From positions 1,994,501-2,058,500 of the forward strand of contig JBBPUQ010000008.1 of NCBI GenBank assembly GCA_038501195.1: a stretch of DNA of 64,000 bases, in the 5' to 3' direction. Below the pieces are notes generated by a model. The model was not told the origin of the DNA and made no database searches. It saw only the letters and a list, made by a program, of their open reading frames with translations. A program made the position numbers and the translations under genes. Positions within the stretch are counted from its first letter, which is position 1; each line of letters begins with the position of its first letter. This stretch comes from Nemania diffusa (taxonomy: Eukaryota > Ascomycota > Sordariomycetes > Xylariales > Xylariaceae). This document shows positions 1-10,174 of the stretch, in pieces.

Positions 1-289
1 AATATTTTACATAGTGCTGTACATGTAGTTTATACTACGAGATGGTAGCGATTTGTGGTGACGCCCTCATTTTATTCGTTTGGCTGAAACCCCCGCGATG
101 CGGCAGCATCTCCCAGATGCATTATTTAGCTGACGTAGAGACGTGTATCGTGTGCCTAGACTCGACCGTACCAGTCCGCGCTTTATTTGTCCTAGATAGG
201 TAGAGTCGCGGAGGGCTGGGTCGGTAGCGTGGCAACTCAATCTGGTCGCAGCTCTGATAGATATCTGATATGAACTCCAAACTAAAGTA
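1..289. other. Intergenic, no gene seen
   Basis: Left edge of the window, downstream of the FMC1-like gene. I see no coding pattern, tRNA or repeat; it probably holds the 3' UTR of that gene. Confidence 0.5.
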
Positions 290-604
290 TCATAGCCGAT
301 TTCTGTATTCTTGGGGGAGGTTCATGCCAACCCTCCGCGCACTCAGTCGGATGCGTTCTTCCTCTTCCATATTCATGCCGGGGTTATATCGTTCTACCAA
401 CGTGACGTATTGACGCTGGGCCTTTAGATACCGTATGAATTGCTCGGCCTGACCAATCGTATTTTCCTGAGAGGCACCGTTGGAGAAGCTCTGTCGCAAT
501 GTCTTGTGGAGGGGTGACCTCGTATCTGTTGACGAAAGAGGCCGAGGAGGAAGCTCCCGTAGGAAGGTCCGGTATAAAGACCGCAATCGGGCTGGCTGCG
601 ACAT
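290..604 (-). CDS. FMC1: ATP synthase assembly factor FMC1-like (LYR-motif protein)
   Basis: A 104-residue small basic protein. The N-terminus carries the LYR signature (RLRSLYRTFLREL, residues 6-18). The C-terminal part has the block found in fungal FMC1 proteins: an AEQ..RYLKAQRQY helix, the RYNPGM turn, then MEEEERIRLSARRVGMNLP. FMC1 acts in the mitochondrial matrix in assembly of the F1 part of ATP synthase; that role is known from yeast, not shown here. The frame stays open upstream to 841, but the ATG at 604-602 is chosen because it gives the family length and puts the LYR motif next to the start; the upstream residues look like translated leader. It is divergent to the mitochondrial GTPase gene at 947. 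Confidence 0.85.
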   Translation of the reverse strand: MSQPARLRSLYRTFLRELPPRPLSSTDTRSPLHKTLRQSFSNGASQENTIGQAEQFIRYLKAQRQYVTLVERYNPGMNMEEEERIRLSARRVGMNLPQEYRNRL

Positions 605-946
605 GGTGGCCTGGTCGCTGAAGGTTGATTGAGTTGAATGCAGTTGTGTAAGCAAGTAGCTGAGAATTGGCTCTCCTCTTAGGATGTTGCGACGAAGCTT
701 AGGTACATTGGTACCTACAAAGTGCCTAGTCGGCGACCTGATAAGGTAATCAGAAGGCCCGATAAGAAACGATAACGTCAAATCAGATAAACGTGGGATA
801 AGGTGATTCTTAAGAAACCTACTTAGGTATCTAGAGATCATTTAGGTACCTGCCTACATGGTTAAGAGTACTTGAAATGTCTCTGTAGTAATGTCATATG
901 GATGATGCTGCATACGACATCGCTGCAGCTCAAGGCGCTTCTAGCA
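605..946. promoter_or_regulatory. Shared divergent promoter region of FMC1-like and MRX8-like genes
   Basis: About 340 bp separate the two start codons, which point away from each other. No clear TATA box is seen for either gene. The stretch holds several TAGGTA/TACCTA motifs (around 700-715 and 825-850). Both neighbours encode mitochondrial proteins, so a shared promoter is plausible, but this is inference. Confidence 0.45.
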
Positions 947-2731
947 ATGCCCACAGCGCTCCGGCCAGTGCTGCTGCTAGGCGCATTTGCACCATGCAGG
1001 TCACAATGGACGCAGTCCCGATTCTTCGCATCCTCTCTACCTTACAGCGCCCCCAAACATCCTAATGTCGCCGCCCTTGTTATACCCGAGTTTCGAACCG
1101 CCTCGATCGCCGAGATTACCCCCGAGGATTTATTCAAAACATCATCACTGACTTCTGCACCTGGCCAACCTCTGGAGGGGGAGTTGACCAAACTATACAC
1201 CAAGAATCCCGCGACGTTCGTGTACGCCGAATCCGACTTCTATAAACTGAAGAAGAATACTCGCGTCCCCGAGGTGTGTGTTCTGGGCCGTTCGAATGTC
1301 GGGAAGTCATCTTTCGTAAACGGACTAGCCCATCGTCCGAACAACGGCTTGGCATTTGTTAGCAGTAAGGCCGGGAAGACGAGGTCTATCAATATGTATG
1401 GATTTGGTCCAGCCCCGACGATAAAGGAGCTGCAAGCCCAGGGTTCCCGTTACAAGGACGAGGATATACCAATTCACACATTCCACCTTGTTGATATGCC
1501 TGGCTATGGCCATGCATCGCTGAAAGAATGGGGAAAGAACATCTCCTTATACTTGAATAAGAGGAGTGCTGTGAAGGGCGCGATCCTCTTGATTGATGCT
1601 GAGGTGGGCCCAAAGGATTCAGACCTTCATTTGCTTCAGGTTCTCTGTACCGCCCAACTGAAGACGGCTATCGTCCTAACGAAGGCGGATAAGGTCAAGA
1701 AAGGGTTGGAAGGGTTACGCGCGACATGCAAAAAGGTCTGGGATGCTCTCCATACCATTGAAACGAGGACTACAGAAGGCACTTGGGTCTGGGAGAAGGA
1801 CGTTTATGTTACCGCGGTGGGTGCGAGAGACTCCAACGTAGTGAGGTCAACAGTAACTACAGCAAGACTTGCCGTGGCTCGGTTAGCTGGGCTCGTGACA
1901 GACGAGCGGCCCGATGTTGCGAAGAATCAGAGGTGGTCTGGTAAGATGGTATCATTCGACGATTTACAGTACGCCCCCAGTAAAAGCGATGTCCCCGAGA
2001 CAAATGCCAATACTGCCAAACCGGCTCAGGCAGTGTGGAACGTGCCCTTTCCCCCGAGGAACACACCTGGCTCAGTCAAGGCCCAATCCGCCTTTGCGGA
2101 CCTCGATCAGGCTGCAAAAGCACAACACGCGAGCCCCGCTCGAATCAGCGGGGGCCTTGGTGCCAGGAATTGGCTTGGGAAGGGGCGGGCACAGGCCCGA
2201 GCATTTCACAGCACATCGGTTCGATGCACCGAAATTCCGCAAAACAGGCCATCCCGAGCCGAGCTAAAGGCCGTTATCGATGAGTTCCTTGCATCACTAA
2301 AAGCCGACGCTGAGCGGGATCGGGTACGTCGTCTGCAGCAGGACCGCGTGAGCAACCCTCCGAGACCGTTCAAGAAGTCTATGAAACAGTTAGAAGAGCG
2401 CCAGGCACGTAAGCTACAGAGGAGGTTCCCAGAACAGACTGTCCGGGCTCGAGCCGTCTTTGATCGACGGCTAGAAATCGAGGAGGAGCGGCGCCAGGAG
2501 GAGGCTGCTAAGAAAGCTATGGAAAAAGATTGGCGCGCGAGCAACAAGGCCAACAAGGCCAACAATGCCAACGATGCCAATAAGGAGGATAACGAGGATA
2601 ACGAGGATAATGTTGAGGACGAGGACCAAGCTATGGATGCTGATGAATTCGAAGAAGTCTTTGCAGCATCTGAGGGGCTGGAGGATACCGAGAAACAGAA
2701 AAAGAACAAACGTAAAAAATCTAGAAAATAA
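947..2731 (+). CDS. MRX8: Mitochondrial EngB/YihA-type GTPase (MRX8-like)
   Basis: TRAFAC-class GTPase of the EngB family, 594 residues from this start. Visible G motifs, in this numbering: G1 GRSNVGKSS at about 114-122, G2 threonine in KAGKTRSINMY near 145, G3 DMPGYG at about 183-188, G4 TKAD at about 245-248 and a G5-like VTAVGARD near 290. Yeast Mrx8 is the mitochondrial member and is linked to mitochondrial gene expression. The start at 947 gives a basic, hydroxylated N-terminus resembling a mitochondrial presequence; the frame also opens at ATG 872, which would add 25 residues. The C-terminal third (from about residue 400) lies outside the GTPase fold: it contains a second presequence-like patch (RAFHSTSVRC), then a highly charged coiled-coil-like segment, acidic Asn/Asp/Glu repeats and a lysine-rich end. 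No intron is needed. Confidence 0.8.
   Translation: MPTALRPVLLLGAFAPCRSQWTQSRFFASSLPYSAPKHPNVAALVIPEFRTASIAEITPEDLFKTSSLTSAPGQPLEGELTKLYTKNPATFVYAESDFYKLKKNTRVPEVCVLGRSNVGKSSFVNGLAHRPNNGLAFVSSKAGKTRSINMYGFGPAPTIKELQAQGSRYKDEDIPIHTFHLVDMPGYGHASLKEWGKNISLYLNKRSAVKGAILLIDAEVGPKDSDLHLLQVLCTAQLKTAIVLTKADKVKKGLEGLRATCKKVWDALHTIETRTTEGTWVWEKDVYVTAVGARDSNVVRSTVTTARLAVARLAGLVTDERPDVAKNQRWSGKMVSFDDLQYAPSKSDVPETNANTAKPAQAVWNVPFPPRNTPGSVKAQSAFADLDQAAKAQHASPARISGGLGARNWLGKGRAQARAFHSTSVRCTEIPQNRPSRAELKAVIDEFLASLKADAERDRVRRLQQDRVSNPPRPFKKSMKQLEERQARKLQRRFPEQTVRARAVFDRRLEIEEERRQEEAAKKAMEKDWRASNKANKANNANDANKEDNEDNEDNVEDEDQAMDADEFEEVFAASEGLEDTEKQKKNKRKKSRK
2543..2610 (+). repeat. In-frame codon repeats in the MRX8-like C-terminus
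   Basis: Tandem AACAAGGCC-type units (encoding Asn-Lys-Ala / Asn-Ala) run into GAGGATAAC-type units (encoding Glu-Asp-Asn). They give a disordered linker that is likely variable in length between strains. Confidence 0.7.
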
Positions 2732-3106
2732 TAGGATCTAATCGAGGGACTACAAGAGTTGCAAGATCGGTTCACCGCTAGAGTTGCATAGCGCAGGAGT
2801 AACATGATGCCTCCGCGCAGGGCAACAGGCGACCCTAAGTCCAGCAAGATCGAAGAGAGTGGTATAGCATTTGTACATATTGTGAAACATATACCATGTA
2901 TATATATATATCAATAACATCAACTTGTATATCATCACCCAGCCACAATAACGTTCGCCTCGAGGGTATTTTATATGCAAATGGTCTTATATACAAGGCT
3001 AGGATAGCTTTAATCATATAGAAACACATAGGCTCCAATACATCAACGCCCCGCATGTCCTGAAATCTAAAAATCTATCTAGCAATAGCAACAGAGTCGC
3101 AACATG
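2732..3106. other. Convergent 3' intergenic region
   Basis: Lies between the stop codons of the GTPase gene (+) and SWF1 (-). It contains a short TA dinucleotide run near 2899-2911. No gene is seen. Confidence 0.5.
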
Positions 3107-4584
3107 CTAAGTCCTGGATTTGGCCTTCTTCGGCCTCTTGCCTCTTTCTAGATCCGACTGAGGCTCTGCTCGAAAAGAGTGATTCGGGATGAATATGTCG
3201 GTGAGATTATCCCAGAACCCAATGTCGTAAATGTTTTCAATATCACGCAGATGCCATACCCGCTCCCAGGCGCCCTCCCCAGGAGGCGAGGTGTCGTTTG
3301 GCGGCTGCCCATCCTCCGTGCGCACAAGAATCTGGGCTGGCTCGACAGGCCATCGCGTCCAACTAGCCTCGAACCGGGGATGGCGTTTCCGCGGAATGGG
3401 CAGACGCCGCCGGAAGGCGAAGCCATCATCCATCTCGGCTTGCCAATCTTGCCACTTCATGCTCTCGTTGGTGGTCGTCCCGCAGTATATCAAGTAAGTG
3501 TGATATCCGAGCAGCCCCCACACCAGGGGCGCCGTCATGACGACTAGGAGGGTCACAGAGCCTACGCCTACGTCGGCCTGGATGCCGTAGGTGAGGAGGA
3601 TGAAGTAGTGGTGCCACGACTGCTTCGAGTGCTTCCACAAGGTGAAGACGCTGCTGCGGGCTCGCGCATTCTCCGCTATCATCCCAAGCCCCAGCGCACC
3701 GCCGTACGTCGCCAACAGCGCCGTCGAAAGCAGCAGTAGGAGGAACCAATGCTGGTTCCCGTACCCGACGCAGTTGTTAATGAAGACGCAGTGGTGGTCG
3801 AGCCTGGCGACGCAGCGCTTGCAGACGGCGCAGTGCTTGGACCGCGGCGGCTTCAGCAGGTGGCAGGACCGGCATTCCTGGCCCGGGTGGAAGATGGTGA
3901 AATCGTAGGGGTAGAGGGACATGTAGTGCGCGTGCGTCTCCGGCGTGATGACGCCCGGGTCGCCGAATGCCGCCAGGTACAGAAATACGTACGGCAGAAT
4001 GACGGCGATTGCGGCGGCGAACTGGTGGCCGCGGCTCAGTCGCGGCCATGCGCCTGGCAGATACAGAAACTCGCCGACAGACAGCAGCAAGACGTAGAAT
4101 ATCAGCACGGTCGGATGTCGCCCATACCAGACATAGTGCCCAAATGAGCCTGCAGACGCGACGATGCGCCCCCCTGTGAGAACTCGGTCAAGCGCCAAAA
4201 TACCGTTGGGTATGTAAACCCATATTGCCCGGTGCAGCCAGGCTATGGGAGTGTGTCTTCAAAGAGTGACGTCAGTGTAGGTCCTCGTCAAGTGATTGCT
4301 CAGGCAGCTGAGATTTATGCGGGCTATGTAGTTGATGGTGGTGATGGTGGTGGTGACCCCGTGACCACATAGTAGTCATAGTAGGTAGTATGTACATCGT
4401 ACACCCACTCCATAAGGGTATGATGTATGGGTCAGACAAGCTCGGAAACAAAGACAAGCTCAGGGAAAAAAACAAAACTCCGAAATCTGGCTTACCTTAG
4501 CGCCGGCAGCCGACCGAAGAAGGCTACAAATGTCATAAACGAAATGGCCAACACGACCCCGGCCACCTTGGCAAGGAGCCCCAT
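3107..4584 (-). CDS. SWF1: DHHC palmitoyltransferase Swf1
   Basis: Two exons: 4584-4496 and 4256-3107, giving 412 residues. The intron 4495-4257 has donor GTAAGC and acceptor AAG and splits an Arg codon; it contains a GGT/GAT microsatellite. Exon 1 gives one hydrophobic helix ending FFGRLPALR, the typical Swf1 N-terminus, and exon 2 continues HTPIAWLHR. Further hydrophobic segments flank the cysteine-rich domain (about residues 158-196), which contains [15 protein letters not shown] and the catalytic DHHC at about 183-186. The C-terminal [11 protein letters not shown] block also fits Swf1. The enzyme sits in the ER membrane and palmitoylates cysteines next to transmembrane segments, including SNAREs (yeast knowledge). 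Codon use and GC are high in the middle. No exon beyond these two is needed. Confidence 0.88.
4332..4357. repeat. GGT/GAT microsatellite inside the SWF1 intron
   Basis: Imperfect trinucleotide repeat (gatggtggtgatggtggtgg) within the single SWF1 intron, which is unusually long (239 bp) for this window. Confidence 0.7.
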
Positions 4585-5835
4585 GCCTACGCGCGCGAAG
4601 AACTTTGAAGCGAAAGTACGTAGCGATGAAAGGCAAAGGGGTGGCAGGTTAGATGCTAGATGTAGGTATGGATGTTGGGCCGGTTTTAGGGCTGCTCTTT
4701 GTAATTTCGACAGAGGAATTTCCCTCGGCGCTGTTTCTGTTGCTGGGCACTGCCACAAACCAAAGCCATCTAAAGCGCGGCAAATCCGTGCCGCTGACTG
4801 TAATAAATAGAGAAAGTAGTACGTTAGTGCCGCTGTGTTCTGTACTGTTCTCAGATAGGCGCTGCCATGTAATACTTTACCAGACAATTCCAACCTGCAG
4901 AAGGAAAAGAAATAAGCAAAATACAGCAATTAGGTATCTATCCAGACTACCTACTGTACCAACCTACGCGTAGGTAACCTCAAGACAAGTTGAGTCGGTA
5001 ATCCACTATCTATAAGACGCCAGGCAAATGGAAGACCCTGCTGACTTGTTAATAGGTATTACGTAGGTGCGTACGTGATTCGTGTCCATCGTGTTGCCCG
5101 CCAACTCTAGGAGTTTTGGTAGCGCACTATAAGTTAATAGGCTACCTAGAATTAGGCATTGTGATTGATCAGCGATCCTCCGGTCGCAGTCACAGATGAA
5201 GGATAGACTTAACAGAGACAACATTTGAATCAAATGATATATGTAGCCGGTATAGTCTATCGGTTTATTGCATATCGGCACCCGCCTTAGTGAATACCCG
5301 TCTCCCACGTGATAGAGCTTCCGTGTTTAGTACTAGTTTCCAAAGTAGGAAGTCGCATCACGCGTCTCTATGAAACTCTATTCACGAGACTTGTTGTTGA
5401 GACTACTTCTGGCTCGCTCCTGTCACTTAATTCTATTTTGAGACTACAAAAGAACAGTCATGTCCTATTGCGCCTTTGTTCATGGTGCTCAGGTTTGCAA
5501 GGTACAACCCGTTCTTAGCATTCACCAAGACGCATTCGCAAATTAAACCTGCATTTCGCGCCCCGGACAATTACATGAACCTTTTTAAGTCAGCCACCGA
5601 GACCTCTAACAGTTGAATTTAGCGGGTGTGAACGTTCCCCCCTTACTCAGAGCCGCGGATAAAGCCACGGATAACTCACCAGACAATACCAAGTCTGCGC
5701 TCTCAAGTTCTTCCCATGTATTGCCAATCCAGCCATTTAAAAGGACCACCCCAATACATCTTATTGCCCTAGAGCGAGCTAAACCCTCCTATCTGTGGAG
5801 TGTTTAGCCTACCTACCTCCTTTTATATCCCCAAA
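4585..5835. other. Intergenic between divergent SWF1 and RAP1
   Basis: 1.25 kb with only short chance ORFs. TAGGTA/TACCTA-type motifs occur at about 4661, 4930-4975, 5055, 5140 and 5808. It must contain the promoters of both flanking genes, but I see no TATA box I would defend. Confidence 0.5.
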
Positions 5836-8628
5836 ATGTCTGCGCCGGGGATTACGTACTCTGGCGTGCTTGCCAAGAAAGCCGCCAACAAGAATGTGGA
5901 CGAGAATTTGGACGAGAGTGTAGATGCGGGTGTTTTTGGAGGACTCAAATTCTGGGTATCAGCGCGAGTTTCTAACCGCAAAAGCTGTACTGATACCATA
6001 CAAGTATGGAACCCAAGTATTTCTTCTCTACGTGATGGAGAACTAACCAATACATCCTAGGGAAATGGCGGCACCATAGTTCTAAAAGAAGGAGATGCCG
6101 ATATGCTCATATGTGATCCGACTAAGGGACCTATCCCTGGCTCTTACTCATATAAGGTCATCGCAGATGCCGTTAAGGAGGGCTCTCTTGACACAAAAGA
6201 AGACTACCTGTGTAGCTCACTAGTGACCAACCCTGGTCCCTCTAAGCCTAAGCTCACTAGAAACAAATTTACAGAAGAAGACGATAAAATTCTGATCAGG
6301 TTTGTGACTGAAAGGGAGCGCCTAGGTGAGCCTATTAGCGGTAATGATATCTACAAGGAACTTGCCGAAGATGTATGTCCCTAATCCTCACTTCATTCTG
6401 CCTTCATTCTAACACAGTTGATAAAGCACCCACACCATACCTGGCAATCATGGCGAGATCGATGGGTTAAAAAGTTGAGAAGCATTCCTCGCCCACCAGC
6501 CTCAGATATAGGACAACCTCCGCAACCCAAAAACACATCAGCTTCTCGTCAAACACGTCAAGAAGTTACCGCTAGCAAGAGCCCTGTCACCAGATCAAGG
6601 GCGCAGTTCACTGTCGAGGAGGACGATATTCTTCTGGAGACAATCCATCATTCTATTGATAACAATGAGGCCTGGAATGGATACGTTCCATACAAGCGGC
6701 TAGCCAGTGAGGTTGGTACAAAGACGTTTCTGTGTAAATCCACATCTAATAGCAAACAGTTCCCGCAACGGACCTATCTATCATGGAGAGAACGCGCCCT
6801 AAACCACGTGGCAAAGCAAAATAAAGACCAGATTGCTCAGTGGGAGTTAGAGGCTGGCTTTCGTCAAAGCGACGACGATGACCCCCCTGTAGACAATTTA
6901 AAGGACCAACGAAATCAAAAAGGCCAGGACAGGGCTGGTGCAAATTCTCCTGTTACCCCGCAAGGAAGCAAAAATGGAATGATACCGGCCAGTAACAGGC
7001 TGCATAAAGATGATACCCACGGGAGTATTGAGGAAAATGACAATAAACTAGCTCCCGAGGTCTCACCTACGCGTAGAACTAGGTCCGTTGAATCATCTCC
7101 AAAGGTGCCGCTACCAGCCAGAGGTAGCGCATCAGATCACTCGCCCCCCTCTTCAATTCCTAATACACCTAGAGCCCAAGGCCTTGGAGCGCCAGTAACA
7201 ACGAAGGAACAGTTCTATCGCGATTACAATATATTTTTGGAAAGTGTTGGTATCACAAGTAGGCGGATTCCTAGTGTGGGGGGCAGAGCTATCGCTCTCT
7301 GGGATCTCTGGCAGTCTGTCAGATCCAAGAAGGTGGAAATCGTGGAACTTGATTGGCAACAAATCGCGGAGGATTTAGGTTTTGACTGGGTTTCTATGGA
7401 GTCGGTTCCGAATGACCTTCATCAATGCTATGAGGAGCACCTGGCGCCTTTCGCAGATGCTATGATGAATTTCAATGATTCTAGTGACGAAAACGACTCG
7501 AGCGACGACGACACTAATGCAGAAACTGAAAGGCCTCTACCATCCTCTCCTCCAGTACTCCCGTCATTAAAGCGACTGTTCGATACCACAAATGCGGCGT
7601 ATAAGTACCCTTCCTTAGAGTCATCTCCAAAGCGAAGAAGATTAGATCGAGGTCGTGAGATTCCGTCTACTCCCGAACACGGGAATGGAAGATCACATCT
7701 ACGCTCTCTAAATGCCCCTAACAAGACACCAAAATCCTCGCCTCTAAGCAAATATGGAACTGTCGAGCGTGCTTCTCGAAATCGAGTGCGATCAAGCGAC
7801 GAAAATAGAAAAGACCAAAAGATAAAGGAAGGAATCGCTCAACCACAAGGGCGAAAACGACGGTTTGAGCCGGAGACACAAGATTTCAATTTTGCCCCCG
7901 ACACACACGTTGATGCTCATGACGAGCCCCTGGGTCATTCCGACAGTATCTCTCAGAGGACGAATACTCCATCGCAGCAGCTTCTACTAGAATCTGATTC
8001 CGTATCTCCGACGATACAACATAATATTTCAACTCCGACCCCGCGTCGTAGTAGTCGAGTCCCCTTGCAATTAGGCGGCTCTGATGAGAACGGTATACAT
8101 CAAGGCAGTAAAGGTACTAGAAATGCTCTTGCTCTACCCTCTACCCAGAAGCCACAACGACAGGGACGAGCCTTGCCTTCGTCATGGGTATCAAAATCCC
8201 CCATCGCCGCCGACTCAACAGCTCTACAGGATATCCAACCATCCTCAGCCACAGTGCCTGAGACCGAACCCCGTAAACGACCTACTCCGCCAAAGGAAAC
8301 TCCTGACGACATAATCGATCATTTTGTCTCGTTGGGATACTCCAGAGACACCGTTCTTCGCTCTTTAAAGGCCACAAGCTGGGTAATTGGCAATGCCGGT
8401 CAAGTTATGGAGATGCTAAAGCAAGGAGATCCACTGCCACAGAGAACTACCGGGGTTTGGACAGTACGTGACGACGATTCGCTCGCGCTAGTGTACTCCA
8501 AGGAACCACCTTCAGACGCGAAGGCCGAGAAGAAGCGAGCGAAAGAAATGAAACGTCTACAGGCGAAGCATGGAGAGGAGCAGATTGCTCTACGCAAGAG
8601 ATATTTGTTAGATGAGCTAACGGGATAG
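5836..8628 (+). CDS. RAP1: Telomere protein Rap1 (TRF2-interacting protein family)
   Basis: Three exons, 5836-6003, 6061-6372 and 6418-8628, give 896 residues; introns are 57 and 45 bp, both phase 0. Order of domains: N-terminal BRCT (about residues 30-115; GGLKFWVSARV, then GNGGTIVLKEGDADMLICD across intron 1); a Myb domain (about 123-185; FTEEDDKIL and HPHHTWQSWRDRWVKKL, split by intron 2); a second Myb-like domain (about 221-290; FTVEEDDILLE, FPQRTYLSWRERAL); a disordered stretch; an ARID/BRIGHT-like segment (about 425-510); another long disordered region; and the Rap1 C-terminal domain (about 788-896). Rap1 binds at telomeres and recruits silencing and end-protection partners (family knowledge). 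The ATG at 5836 sits in good context (ccaaaATG) just before the BRCT domain. Confidence 0.88.
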
Positions 8629-9147
8629 GACGTGGACAAATGAGATATGAAGACTTTTTCCCTTAGCAGCGCAAGCTAAGTATGTCATCATGCACTTTTT
8701 GCTACATGAGTTTAATAGGGGTCGGGGGCTGGAGTCGGGGAAGGAGGGTTCGTCATTTGCACATTCCGCAGGAAACTATTCGAGATACCCGACTTGTCAA
8801 GTAGTCTTATTCTTTTTTTCTTCAATTTCACCTACTGCGGTAATTTGCTAATTCAATGCACTTATGTACTGCACCGCTACTTGACCGACCTGCTAGGCAC
8901 TTGTTTGAAGCTCCGTGTTATGATTTGATGTACCATAAACCAAAGCCGCTATGATAACTTGGTTTCTGGCCACAGTTCCTCGCAGGGATTACAGTGGCAT
9001 TCATTCGATGCAAAGCAGAACACATATCCAAACTCCAGCTCGAGGATGCTTATACCATGAATTTATCAGGAAAAATATGATGCTCTCGTTTTCACGCAAG
9101 TGGCGTCAAGGTAAAGAGATCGCAATCGCGTAGGATTACCCCTCGCT
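8629..9147. other. Convergent 3' intergenic region
   Basis: Between the RAP1 stop (+) and the esterase stop (-). Short T-rich tract near 8812-8822; no gene seen. Confidence 0.5.
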
Positions 9148-10174
9148 TTAGCCGAGTTTCGATTGAATAAAAGCCAGAGCCACCGCGCCGTACTCAGTGA
9201 CGTATCCCTGATGGGTGTTGGCGTCGTTGCCGTTGCAGCAGTACGGGTCCGCGGCATCGCAGTACGACTTAATAATAGTCGGGTCGGCCGGGGCGCACCG
9301 GAATCCACTAGGCCGGGCAGCGAACTGATGTAAGAAGCGTTAGTATCTAACATGGCTTATTCTCTACTTTTCCTGGGGCTGGGAAAGGGTCAGGAAAAGA
9401 TGGCTACTTACCCCTCCGGCTGTGCATGTCCCCACGTTATATGGCAAGCCAGCGACATTGTGCGGGTCGCCCATGAAGATGGCGACCTTGACGGCGGCGA
9501 GCGCAGCGCCGGTGAGCGTTTGCCCTGCACCGCCGCAGAGGGCGTTATCCATGATTTGGCCACCCTATACTCAATTTCAGTTAGTGATCTTCGTGCCTAT
9601 AATAAGGAGCCCCTAAGATATCCGCTCAGAGATTATCTCAGTTCCGTGTGTGCTTCCTTGGGACACCACTCCCTTTGCGTTTCCCTAGGATATGAATGTT
9701 AACGTACTTGCGAATACCCGATAAGCACAATTCTGGTATCGGGACATCTGCTATTTAAATCGTTGACAGCCGATACGACAGCGGTAGTGCCCTGAGTGGC
9801 GGAACTATCGTAGGCGACGCCGCCGCATTCTGGCTGGCCGCCACAGGCCGGGTACGTGATCGCTTGCGACTGGCTTCCGGGGTATGCCGCCGTCACCACT
9901 ACGCTCGGAGTTAGTTATTGCCATTCTGAACGTAAGACACAGGCATTTCAAGGCCTTAAGTAGCTCCTAGGTCATGAATCGGCCCAGAATTGGGCCTTGA
10001 TACTAGAAATCGCTCACTGTTTACAAGCCCGGCAGATGTGCCATAACCCGCAGGTGCTGTGGTCTCGCGTGCTCCGAAGACGTACACGCCCGGGCAGCTC
10101 TGGCGCTGCTCCAGCTCGACGGGCTTCGCGGCCGCGATAGCAGCCAGGGCGGGGAGAAAAGTCGTGGACTTCAT
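9148..10174 (-). CDS. Secreted acetylxylan esterase, carbohydrate esterase family 5 (cutinase fold)
   Basis: Four exons: 10174-10018, 9898-9708, 9564-9412 and 9324-9148, joined into 225 residues. Donors are GTGAGC, GTACGT and GTAAGT, with CTAAC-type branch sites. The N-terminus is a short secretion signal followed by a propeptide-like stretch ending in EQRQSC. The mature part begins CPGVYVFGARETT. The catalytic Ser is S115 in GYSQ|GG (intron 2 falls right after it), the Asp is D193 in DPYCC and the His is H205 in THQGY; the 12-residue Asp-His spacing matches acetylxylan esterase II. Paired cysteines typical of the family are present. It would remove O-acetyl groups from xylan outside the cell. 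A cutinase assignment is less likely because the ACGGQPECGG and YNVGTCT segments follow the esterase pattern. Confidence 0.9.

Noticed and set aside
2206..2847. 213-residue Ser/Leu-rich ORF antisense to the MRX8-like tail
   Set aside because: It is the complement of acidic and lysine-rich codon repeats in a well-supported gene; composition is an artefact of the opposite strand.
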